From: a virus
IMG/VR virus record: IMGVR_UViG_3300029914_000140
Coordinates: 1 to 23,854 of that record
DNA length: 23,854 nucleotides
Strand: one strand, 5' to 3'
A program made the translations under genes and the position numbers. This document shows, piece by piece, positions 15,570 to 22,407 of this stretch; within the stretch, counting starts at the first letter, position 1; the number at the start of each line of letters is the position of its first letter. A model generated the notes under the pieces. The model saw only the letters and a list, made by a program, of their open reading frames with translations. It was not told the DNA's origin and searched no databases.

Positions 15570-16592
15570 TTACAGTCTTACTCTTCCTCTTGATTCAAAT
15601 ATCATACTTGAACCTTGTGAACCGGCATATATACTCTCATACTTTATACAGGGAATATCAGCATTTATATTATTTATGGCATTACGAGCAGCAAGGGCCT
15701 TTAAATGAAATTCAGGAGCCAGACTTCTCTCAAAATGAAATTCTAATAATTCTGCCAGGGAAAGTTTAAGAGCCATAGCATAACCAGGAGGAGCAAATAC
15801 AGTATCTAATAAGCTAGATACTTTGTCTAATTGGTCCCACACCCATAATATACAATTGGCAGTATTTCCAGGAATAGGCCAAAAGCGTAAATTTCTATAT
15901 CCATCAGCAGCATCATCATAAACCATTGTGGGCCATAAACTAGTTGTATTGTCTTGTGGAATTCCTGCCCAAACCTCTAATGAAACTTGTGGTATTTCTA
16001 ATTTGACAGGTTGAGAAAGACCAGAAGGGTATTGTATTTCTACCTTATCTATCTTAACTGGTCTAGGTATATTCCAATTATAGTCTAAAGAAGAGATAGT
16101 ATTAAAGTAATTAGTATTTGGAGAAACAAAGGAACATAAACCAGCATCAACTTGAGTAATGGGTATAGGGGCAGTCCAAGATATCTGATATTGATTTCCA
16201 GATAATATACTTGTAATAGTTGTATTAGGAGCAATACCAGGAGCAATAAGAACTTGTCCAGCTGTTATATTACCCGGAGTTCCTGATATTACAGTCATTA
16301 TATTACCTAAAACATTACATACAAATCTATTAGTTGCTCCCACCTGATATGTTTGTATACCTGATTGAAAGGGAAAAACATAAGGAGTGGTTGAAAATAC
16401 TGATAAATCTTGATTATCCCACTGATCTAATAAATCTATAAGACTCTGTAATCCCAATTGTAATTCAAAAGGAGTTAATGGTGAAGTAGTATCATATATT
16501 CCAAGGAAAGAGTAAGCTGCTAAAATTATATCCTGTGCCACCAACTTACCGGAAGGGGAGGCAATACCTGGAAAATTAGAGGATGAGGGCAT
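15570..16592 (-). CDS. gp4-like tail accessory / head completion factor
   Basis: Protein of 340 residues; P22 gp4 has 166. Residues ~18-90 carry the family start (AQDIILAAYSFLGIYDTTSP, LIDLLDQWDNQDLSVFS, YVFPFQSGIQTYQVG). Residues ~225-340 carry the family end (DDAADGYRNLRFWPIP, then FAPPGYAMALKLSLAELLEF and helices). The extra length includes a short beta module at about 95-150 (MTVISGTPGNITAGQVLI, APNTTITSILSGNQYQI). In P22 this protein binds the underside of the portal and forms the platform for gp10 and the tailspikes; gp4 also has cell-wall hydrolase activity, but I cannot see that activity here. The ribosome site AAAGGT lies in the end of the preceding gene. Family is assigned with good confidence. 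Confidence 0.85.
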   Translation of the reverse strand: MPSSSNFPGIASPSGKLVAQDIILAAYSFLGIYDTTSPLTPFELQLGLQSLIDLLDQWDNQDLSVFSTTPYVFPFQSGIQTYQVGATNRFVCNVLGNIMTVISGTPGNITAGQVLIAPGIAPNTTITSILSGNQYQISWTAPIPITQVDAGLCSFVSPNTNYFNTISSLDYNWNIPRPVKIDKVEIQYPSGLSQPVKLEIPQVSLEVWAGIPQDNTTSLWPTMVYDDAADGYRNLRFWPIPGNTANCILWVWDQLDKVSSLLDTVFAPPGYAMALKLSLAELLEFHFERSLAPEFHLKALAARNAINNINADIPCIKYESIYAGSQGSSMIFESRGRVRL

Positions 16593-16595
16593 ATT

Positions 16596-16883
16596 TTATA
16601 GACCTTTTTTGGCAAATCTTAACTTTACTTTTAAATCAGCTATCTGGACATCTTTAATCTTACTTTCTTCTTCAAAATTAGCTACTATTAACTCTAATTT
16701 ATCTATTTTAGCCAGTAATTTAGGATATTCTCTTTCTAATTCAGCAACAGTTTTTATTATAGGTTCGTGCCAAGGTGTTTCTTGCCACATTTCCTTATCT
16801 TTAATGCCATCTAGAAACTCCTGAGAAGGGCATTGAAAGGCTTCTGTGCTATGTCGTTTATATAAAAAAATAGGAAATTCCAA
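16596..16883 (-). CDS. Small coiled-coil protein, TTG start
   Basis: Protein of 95 residues. The short N-terminal segment MEFPIFLYKRHSTEAF resembles other small phage virion proteins that begin with a FP..LYK pattern. Residues ~42-93 form a charged amphipathic helix (TVAELEREYPKLLAKIDKLE). The start is TTG, supported by GAGG 7 bases upstream; there is no ATG alternative near it. A promoter-like element lies 22 bases before the start and a terminator hairpin just upstream of that, so this gene heads a new transcript that continues into gp4. Its function is unknown; a small head or neck-associated protein is likely from position. Confidence 0.7.
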   Translation of the reverse strand: MEFPIFLYKRHSTEAFQCPSQEFLDGIKDKEMWQETPWHEPIIKTVAELEREYPKLLAKIDKLELIVANFEEESKIKDVQIADLKVKLRFAKKGL

Positions 16884-16903
16884 GAGTATACCTCACATAT
16901 ATT

Positions 16904-16915
16904 ATATTATAACTA
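16904..16915 (-). promoter_or_regulatory. Promoter-like element TAGTTATAATAT (copy 3)
   Basis: An exact copy of the element on the minus strand, placed between the terminator hairpin of the upstream gene and the TTG start 22 bases downstream. The position where a -35 box should lie falls inside the hairpin and does not resemble TTGACA. The terminator-then-promoter arrangement makes this the clearest of the five. Confidence 0.75.
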
Positions 16916-16951
16916 AAACAAAATAGCCCACTATTTCTAATGAGCCATTTT
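16916..16951 (-). terminator. Intrinsic terminator, 14-bp hairpin with GAAA loop
   Basis: The minus-strand RNA has the arm AAAAUGGCUCAUUA, the tetraloop GAAA and the arm UAGUGGGCUAUUUU (16920-16951), pairing along all 14 positions when G-U pairs are allowed, followed by GUUUU. The plus-strand version has mismatches at the wobble positions, so the structure is specific to the transcribed direction. It lies about 34 bases after the stop of the 245-residue gene. Confidence 0.8.
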
Positions 16952-16984
16952 GAGTAATAATAGAGTGTATTAATAAGGTAAAGA

Positions 16985-17722
16985 CTATGCGCCAATTAAT
17001 CCAAGAGCTAGGAGAGCACTATTAATAGCCTGAACCTGAGCAACAAGAGCCTGGGCATTAGCAAGGGTAGAGAACCCAAAAGGAGTTGTTGAAGTTAAGC
17101 CAGAGTAAGCAGTGGCAGGAAGAGGAGCAAAGCCTGGATTCTGTAGGATTACACTGTTCTGGGCAATAGCAGAAGGGATTACTTCAGCATTCTGATAAAT
17201 AGTCACAGATTCAGTTGAAACAGTTCCAGTAGCAGCACTCATCAGATAAGTGCTAGAAAGAGCACCAAGAGTTCCTGATATAAGACTAACTACTTGAAGA
17301 CCAGTTGCGGGTAGACCAGCACCAGTAACTACCTGACCAATAGAAAAGGCAGTTCCACCAGTAGGAGCAGTAGTAATGGTCATAACACCAATACCAGCAC
17401 TGTTGTTAGCAAAAGAGGCAGAAGCACCAGTAGGACCGGCAACAAGGGTAGCAGGACCGGAGGCAAGATAAACAGCACCAACAGTATTAGCTACTCCAGT
17501 GCCAACAGGAGAGGCTTGTAGAGTTCCGTAAGAGGCATAGTTTACTCCACCAACAGAAGCAATAGTGTAATACTGATTAGCTACCATGACAGAAGCAAGC
17601 TGAGTACCACCTAGGAAGAAAGTAATTGGGTCATTAGCATTTGCTCCAAGGGAACCACCAGATGATAAAACAGTGGTAAGTGGAGAAATGGTTACTGAAG
17701 GGGTATTAGTTGTAGTAGGCAT
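16985..17722 (-). CDS. Unidentified Gly/Ala/Thr-rich virion-like protein, 245 residues
   Basis: Starts MPTTTNTPSVTISPLTTVLS; composition is typical of secreted-like or virion surface beta proteins, with no signal peptide or membrane segment. Residues ~111-175 form a beta module with FSIGQVVTGAGLPATGLQVV and SGTLGALSSTYLMS, similar in pattern to the module inserted in the gp4-like factor. The C-terminal 25 residues are an Ala/Leu helix (ANAQALVAQVQAINSALLAL). It follows the coat gene directly and precedes a terminator, so it may be highly expressed with coat and could be a head decoration or fibre-like protein. P22 has no gene in this place. Start is ATG with AAAGGA about 10 bases upstream. 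Role is inferred. Confidence 0.7.
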   Translation of the reverse strand: MPTTTNTPSVTISPLTTVLSSGGSLGANANDPITFFLGGTQLASVMVANQYYTIASVGGVNYASYGTLQASPVGTGVANTVGAVYLASGPATLVAGPTGASASFANNSAGIGVMTITTAPTGGTAFSIGQVVTGAGLPATGLQVVSLISGTLGALSSTYLMSAATGTVSTESVTIYQNAEVIPSAIAQNSVILQNPGFAPLPATAYSGLTSTTPFGFSTLANAQALVAQVQAINSALLALGLIGA

Positions 17723-17752
17723 ATTTTATTTTTCCTTTATATCTAATTTTAA

Positions 17753-19033
17753 TTATTCTACAACAATTGTAGCAAAACCCTGTCGTAGAGGAGCAGCATT
17801 ATAAAGTGCGTCAAGTCTAAATAAGATTTTATGATTATAACCATCAATCCAGAATAGTGTAGAACAACGAAGACCAGTCTGAGGATCTTTCATACGAGCG
17901 GCAAACTTATTACCACCAGCAACACCACCAAGATTTGAGGTATCAATTAGGTCAGCCATACAGAAAGCAATGGCATCTTCGTGGAATACTAGACTTTCAC
18001 GAGCAATCTGACCAGTTCCGGCAGTTAATTCTGAGGCAGTTGTAAAACCCCAAGGATTTAAATTAGCACCAGTAATAGGAAGAGCATTAATATTCTGAAG
18101 AGGACCAGTTAAATGGAAGGCTGGAGAGAAGGTAACAACTGAGCCAGTCTGTGATTCAACTACAAAATGTTTAAGTTCTGACTGAGTTGCCTTACCCATG
18201 GGAGTAACAGCTGATACACCATTGAGAGTAAAGTGTTCACCAGGAGCAAAAGCACCAGTCATGCCAGAAACTGTGATAGTATTTCCGCCATCAGAAGCAC
18301 CTGAGGAATACAGAATAGTTCCTGACCATGTCCCAAGAGTTAGAGCCTGAGCATTAGCAGTCTGACAATAATCAATACCGGCTACATGACCAATACTACC
18401 ATTACGCCACCGAGTTGATCCATCTGACTGAGGGTTAAACACAGTAGAAATACCCTGCCACACATTAGCATTAGTATGTGGATTAAGAGCCACTGAAATC
18501 TTATCATCAGTAAATACGGAAGCCTGAGTCTGCATAACAGCATATGCATCCATTATATTCTGTGAGTTAGTTAGTGGAGTTCCTGGTTTTCCTATGAACT
18601 GATTAAAACCACCACCTTGAACACCTGGATTAATAGCCTGCCAGCAAACATAATCCATATTCTGATAGAGAGTCTTTGCCATTGGATCTACAATGTTACT
18701 ATAAAATTCATCAACATTTAAGGTCTGATCAGCTACAGTAACTTCGTAATCAACACCTAACTGTAGGAGACTTACGGGAGTAAAATAGTCAGCATATGCA
18801 CTAGGAGCAGCAGTAGAACCTGTACGAAGACTTGGGAACCACGGAGCTCTAATATTTAAAGTTGTACCAATCTTACCACCATCAGGGCCACCATTACTAG
18901 CAGCAAAAGAACCTGCAAAGTCTCCATCCCATCTACGAGCTACACGAGAGACCATTACTAGATTATTTTTAACTTGCTTCAGGGCCTTAGCGGTTATGAA
19001 GGCCTGATTGTTGTAAACGCTTGTAAGTGCCAC
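17753..19033 (-). CDS. Major coat protein, P22 gp5 family
   Basis: Protein of 426 residues; P22 coat has 430. The N-terminus (ALTSVYNNQAFITAKALKQV, then MVSRVARRWDGDF) and DGGKIGTTLNIRAPWF followed by LGVDYEVTVADQTLNVDEF are characteristic of the P22 coat family. The region ~228-320 (ASDGGNTITVSGMTGAFAPG, HFTLNGVSAVTP) corresponds to the inserted I-domain of P22 coat, with the HK97 core continuing on both sides to VVE at the end. The protein forms the icosahedral shell around scaffold. The start codon is GTG, unusual for so abundant a protein, with AAAGGA about 9 bases upstream and no competing ATG. It lies between scaffold and the 245-residue protein, as expected. Confidence 0.93.
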   Translation of the reverse strand: MALTSVYNNQAFITAKALKQVKNNLVMVSRVARRWDGDFAGSFAASNGGPDGGKIGTTLNIRAPWFPSLRTGSTAAPSAYADYFTPVSLLQLGVDYEVTVADQTLNVDEFYSNIVDPMAKTLYQNMDYVCWQAINPGVQGGGFNQFIGKPGTPLTNSQNIMDAYAVMQTQASVFTDDKISVALNPHTNANVWQGISTVFNPQSDGSTRWRNGSIGHVAGIDYCQTANAQALTLGTWSGTILYSSGASDGGNTITVSGMTGAFAPGEHFTLNGVSAVTPMGKATQSELKHFVVESQTGSVVTFSPAFHLTGPLQNINALPITGANLNPWGFTTASELTAGTGQIARESLVFHEDAIAFCMADLIDTSNLGGVAGGNKFAARMKDPQTGLRCSTLFWIDGYNHKILFRLDALYNAAPLRQGFATIVVE

Positions 19034-19076
19034 TTTATATTTCCTTTATAAAAGTTTGTTATATTATTTCTTATAT

Positions 19077-19997
19077 TTAATAGGCAGTAAAGCCATAATT
19101 TTTAACCTGAACAGTAGTATTAGCTTTATTAGATTTTACCGGATTTGGCGGAGTTGGCAATACTTTCTTAATTTTTGTATTTACTTCTTTACTTATTTCC
19201 TTACTTTCTTTATTCTCTTTGATTTCGTTTTCCAATTTAGCCTCAATTCTACCAATAGTAACAGCAGTTTTTATAGGGTCCATTTGTGTTATCTTAATTG
19301 CTTCATCAGAATTAGCTAAGAGGTAATGCCAAAGTTCGCCAGGAATAGGTGAATCATATACTAATTTTGCCATCATTGGAGAAGCTGTTTTAATACCAGA
19401 AGCAACTCTTTCCGCATCCATTTCTAATAATTCAGTGGTATCTTCATATTTTTTTATTATTTCTTTTTGAATTTCCTGAAAATTATTTATCTTTTTTTGC
19501 TTATCCCTCTGATATAACTTGGCATCAACTCTAAAATCAATATCATTTTCGCCATTAGCATAATTTAAAGGATTTGGAGCATCAAGGTCAATAAATGTTT
19601 CTTGAGTTACTGGTTGTCTTGCTTGATTACGAGTGGCTTCCAGTTGTCCTTTTAGTCTTTCTCGTTCTCTTACTAACTTTGCTATCTGTTTTTCGGCTTT
19701 TGTATCACGATGAGTAACTTTAGAAGGTGTTTCTTTTACTTCTACTTCTTTATCAGTTTCCTCTTCTGAAAGGGCCTTATTTTCTGCCTCTTCTTCGGTT
19801 TCTATTTCATTTTCTACTTCTTCAGTTGTTTCTATTTCTTCTTCTGATGCTTCTGTTTCTTGAGCTTCTTGTTCTTGTTCTTGTTCTACTTCTTTTTCTT
19901 TAACTGGAGGCTTTACTACATTCTCCTCTTGTTTTCCAGTTAGTAGAACCTTATTAAAATCTTCAATATCTAACATTGCATCTTTCTCAGGGGTCAT
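19077..19997 (-). CDS. Scaffolding protein (gp8 position)
   Basis: Starting at the ATG at 19997 the protein has 306 residues; P22 gp8 has 303. I prefer this ATG because GGAG lies 9 bases upstream, while the GTG five codons earlier (20012) has no ribosome site. Residues ~30-100 are an extremely acidic Glu-rich stretch (EETEEVE-type runs), followed by a basic helix with RDTKAEKQIAKLVRERERLK (about 95-120), then mostly helical sequence and a Lys/Asn-rich C-terminus ending NYGFTAY. Scaffolding proteins of this group are long, charged, helical and encoded directly before coat, as here; they bind coat electrostatically and leave before packaging. Identity rests on length, composition and location. 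Confidence 0.85.
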   Translation of the reverse strand: MTPEKDAMLDIEDFNKVLLTGKQEENVVKPPVKEKEVEQEQEQEAQETEASEEEIETTEEVENEIETEEEAENKALSEEETDKEVEVKETPSKVTHRDTKAEKQIAKLVRERERLKGQLEATRNQARQPVTQETFIDLDAPNPLNYANGENDIDFRVDAKLYQRDKQKKINNFQEIQKEIIKKYEDTTELLEMDAERVASGIKTASPMMAKLVYDSPIPGELWHYLLANSDEAIKITQMDPIKTAVTIGRIEAKLENEIKENKESKEISKEVNTKIKKVLPTPPNPVKSNKANTTVQVKNYGFTAY

Positions 19998-20076
19998 ATC
20001 TTTTCTCTCCACATGATAAATAAGGTATCAAGTCCTATAAGTATGAGGATTAATGAGACTCAAAGGCTCTTTTAAT

Positions 20077-20088
20077 ATATTATAACAG
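20077..20088 (-). promoter_or_regulatory. Promoter-like element CTGTTATAATAT (copy 4)
   Basis: The one variant copy. On the minus strand it contains TGT-TATAAT, a perfect extended -10 sequence, three bases after the portal stop. It would start a leader of roughly 70 bases before the scaffold ATG and so drive scaffold, coat and the 245-residue gene as far as the terminator at 16916-16951. No -35 box is visible. Confidence 0.7.
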
Positions 20089-20090
20089 AT

Positions 20091-22271
20091 TTATTGTCCT
20101 TGTTGGTTTTGTGCCTGTCCTTGTTGAGTTTGCTGTCCCTGTTGCTCTTGTGGTGTCATAGCATTTTGAGCCATAGTCTGTGTTATATCCATGGCAGTTT
20201 GATGTTCTCTAGCACCAGTATCTAATATGTGCTGATGAACCTGCTGTAAAAGGGCCTTACTATGATCTGAAGCGGCTTTTATTTCAGCAATTTCAGCCTT
20301 AAAAGCAGTTAAAGAACCCTCATGCTGCATATCTCTCTGCTGTTTTACTAACTCTGTCTGATTTTCTAGAGTGGCAATCTTAAACTTCATTGCCTCCTTA
20401 TCAGCTAATTGAGTTTCGTTTTGTAGGGTTTGAGTAAGTTGCTGAATAAGACCATGAGCCTTTGTCAATTCTTGTTGTAGCATTTGAGGATTATTTTTCT
20501 GTTGGTCTTGGCTTTGTAGGGCAGGTGGTAATAGTTTCTCTAATCTTTCTTTAATATCTTTACTTTCTGGGAAGTCCATTAAGCCCACAATCTTATCCAG
20601 GACAAATTGCATACTATTAGGAGAATACTGAACTAGCTCAACAAGGAATGACATATTTTCAGCACGTCTAGTAGCAAATGATGGGCCAGAAGAAACAGCT
20701 ACATCATATTCCCCTGTAGTAATATCAAATACCTTCTGAACTCCTTCTTGTGTCATTTCATCATCTGTATCACCTTGGCCATTAATCTTAACCAACTGAT
20801 GCTTATCATCCAATCCTATTATTCTTATTACTCTCTCTTCTGTATATACTTTTCTAATCAAATCTAGCAGCTGAGTTCCTATAATTGCTATGGCCCGTGA
20901 TAAGTTGTCGGAGTAGTTATAATGAGCTATATTGCCGGCCTGTTGTAGAGCTTTAATAGCAACTCCACTCTGGTCATTAGCCATCTTCTCACCTAATGTT
21001 GGGTCATATATAGCATTACTGGCCTTGATATCATTCTCTAGGACCTGTAAAGCCTGTAACATACCCTGAATAGGAGGTTCAGCGGTCATTCTTGAGGGAG
21101 CAGGAAGAAACTCACCAGGACCCATGCCTTCTATCTTTGTATTATAGGGCAAGTAAGGCAAGTCAAGTAGGTTAACATTAGCCCAGTATTCTTTAAATTC
21201 CTCTATGGCACCAGCAGGAACAATCCAAGGATTTTTAGGAGAACGAGCAATCTGTTCTAAAATAACAGTCTGAATAGTGTTTAACATTACTTGACTTTCC
21301 TTGGTATTATGGACCAACCCAGAGAAAACACGGGAACCATTATCAAGTAACACATCACCAAATACAGGAATAATTGGAATAGATGAACCAACCCATTCAG
21401 TCTCTTCTAATATCTCAGCTGGGGAATCAATACCACAAGCCAGTTTGTACCATTTTACAGTTTGTCTAGTTGCTGCCCTACTCTGAACAATTCTTTTAAT
21501 CTCCCCTTCTGAACAATCTGCCTTATCTTTTACAATTCCATTCTTTAATCTGACTAGGGTATATTTCTCATATTCCTTTACGAAGTATTCACAGATTATA
21601 GTAGTCTTCTTATCATTATCAAACCATTCTGGAAATCGAGAAGCAACAGGATACCACTCATTATGTTGTATATTGCTTAATTGAGATTTTGGAAAGGATA
21701 ATTTAAAGTCATCATAGGTCATCGGTTCTACTATAAAGGCATACTCTATATCAGAACCATCTATTGTTTTAAAGGAGGGGTCAATATAAACTAGAAAAGG
21801 ATTAGGAACAGCAGATATTACTATTTTTTGAGAAAACGAATCCTTCTCATATTCCAGATTGAGCCTGATAAAACCTAAGCCACCCTGAACAGCAAATTCG
21901 TTAGCAGTATCATAAGCTAGATTTGCCTTGCTCTGATATTCGATGTGTCTGATAATACCCTGTAAGACATTGGCAACTTCTTCATCAGCCTCATCATTAA
22001 CAGCAGAAACTAAAACAGCAGGCCTATTATCTCTCTGGGCATTAACTATACTCTTAACCTGGGCATTAATACGGTCAGAAGCAATAGTGGGCTTACCAAC
22101 TCTTTCAGCCCTTTCACCATCTGGCCATTGGTTATCAGAATTTAGAAAGGAGACATCAGATATGGCTTGTTTATAATTCTTATCCCATGCTTCTACTGTC
22201 TTTCTAAATCTTTCTTTAATACCATCTAGGAGTGGCAGACCTTCTAATTCTTCACCATTGTCATTTATCAT
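20091..22271 (-). CDS. Portal protein, P22 gp1 family
   Basis: Protein of 726 residues, practically the length of P22 gp1 (725). The N-terminus (RFRKTVEAWDKNYKQAISDV, SFLNSDNQWPDGERAER, GKPTIASDRINAQVKSIVNA, RDNRPA) is the conserved P22-like portal signature, followed by NEFAVQGGLGFIRL, VPNPFLVYIDPSFK and MANDQSGVAIKALQQAGNIA in the body. The C-terminal ~150 residues are a long Gln-rich helix (LQQELTKAHGLIQQLTQTLQ), matching the coiled-coil barrel of the P22 dodecamer that extends into the head. It forms the DNA entry vertex and docks gp4 and the terminase. The ATG has AAGGAAG about 9 bases upstream; its long leader contains a 14-copy repeat and promoter copy 5. Confidence 0.95.
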   Translation of the reverse strand: MINDNGEELEGLPLLDGIKERFRKTVEAWDKNYKQAISDVSFLNSDNQWPDGERAERVGKPTIASDRINAQVKSIVNAQRDNRPAVLVSAVNDEADEEVANVLQGIIRHIEYQSKANLAYDTANEFAVQGGLGFIRLNLEYEKDSFSQKIVISAVPNPFLVYIDPSFKTIDGSDIEYAFIVEPMTYDDFKLSFPKSQLSNIQHNEWYPVASRFPEWFDNDKKTTIICEYFVKEYEKYTLVRLKNGIVKDKADCSEGEIKRIVQSRAATRQTVKWYKLACGIDSPAEILEETEWVGSSIPIIPVFGDVLLDNGSRVFSGLVHNTKESQVMLNTIQTVILEQIARSPKNPWIVPAGAIEEFKEYWANVNLLDLPYLPYNTKIEGMGPGEFLPAPSRMTAEPPIQGMLQALQVLENDIKASNAIYDPTLGEKMANDQSGVAIKALQQAGNIAHYNYSDNLSRAIAIIGTQLLDLIRKVYTEERVIRIIGLDDKHQLVKINGQGDTDDEMTQEGVQKVFDITTGEYDVAVSSGPSFATRRAENMSFLVELVQYSPNSMQFVLDKIVGLMDFPESKDIKERLEKLLPPALQSQDQQKNNPQMLQQELTKAHGLIQQLTQTLQNETQLADKEAMKFKIATLENQTELVKQQRDMQHEGSLTAFKAEIAEIKAASDHSKALLQQVHQHILDTGAREHQTAMDITQTMAQNAMTPQEQQGQQTQQGQAQNQQGQ

Positions 22272-22295
22272 AGTGTCTATCTTCCTTTTTCCTTT

Positions 22296-22379
22296 ATTTC
22301 TATTTCTATTTCTATTTCTATTTCTATTTCTATTTCTATTTCTATTTCTATTTCTATTTCTATTTCTATTTCTATTTCT
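22296..22379 (-). repeat. Simple repeat (ATTTCT)14 in the portal leader
   Basis: Fourteen perfect consecutive copies of ATTTCT (AGAAAT on the transcribed strand) fill 84 bases. They lie downstream of promoter copy 5 and upstream of the portal ribosome site, so they would be transcribed as an unstructured A/G-rich leader. Perfect purity suggests copy number may vary between particles, or that the assembly fixed one length. Confidence 0.98.
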
Positions 22380-22388
22380 TATTCCTTA

Positions 22389-22400
22389 ATATTATAACTA
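22389..22400 (-). promoter_or_regulatory. Promoter-like element TAGTTATAATAT (copy 5)
   Basis: An exact copy of the element on the minus strand, eight bases after the terminase stop. TATAAT lies 119 bases before the portal ATG; 84 of those are the simple repeat. No -35 box is visible in the terminase 3' end. Confidence 0.7.
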
Positions 22401-22407
22401 TATATCC

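Larger units (their letters stand above)
22272..22407 (-). other. Gene-free leader between terminase and portal
   Basis: These 136 bases hold no gene. From the terminase stop they contain promoter copy 5, the 14-copy 6-bp repeat and the portal ribosome site AAGGAAG. Without the repeat the distance from promoter to ATG would be about 35 bases, similar to the other copies. Confidence 0.85.

Noticed and set aside
20041-20078. Second terminator hairpin from GAG/CTC arms upstream of scaffold
   Set aside because: Only three consecutive pairs form before a mismatch and there is no proper U-run on the transcribed strand.
22296-22379. CRISPR-like or origin iteron array
   Set aside because: The 6-bp units are contiguous with no spacers, and no palindromic or replication-protein site pattern is present. 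It is a simple sequence repeat.
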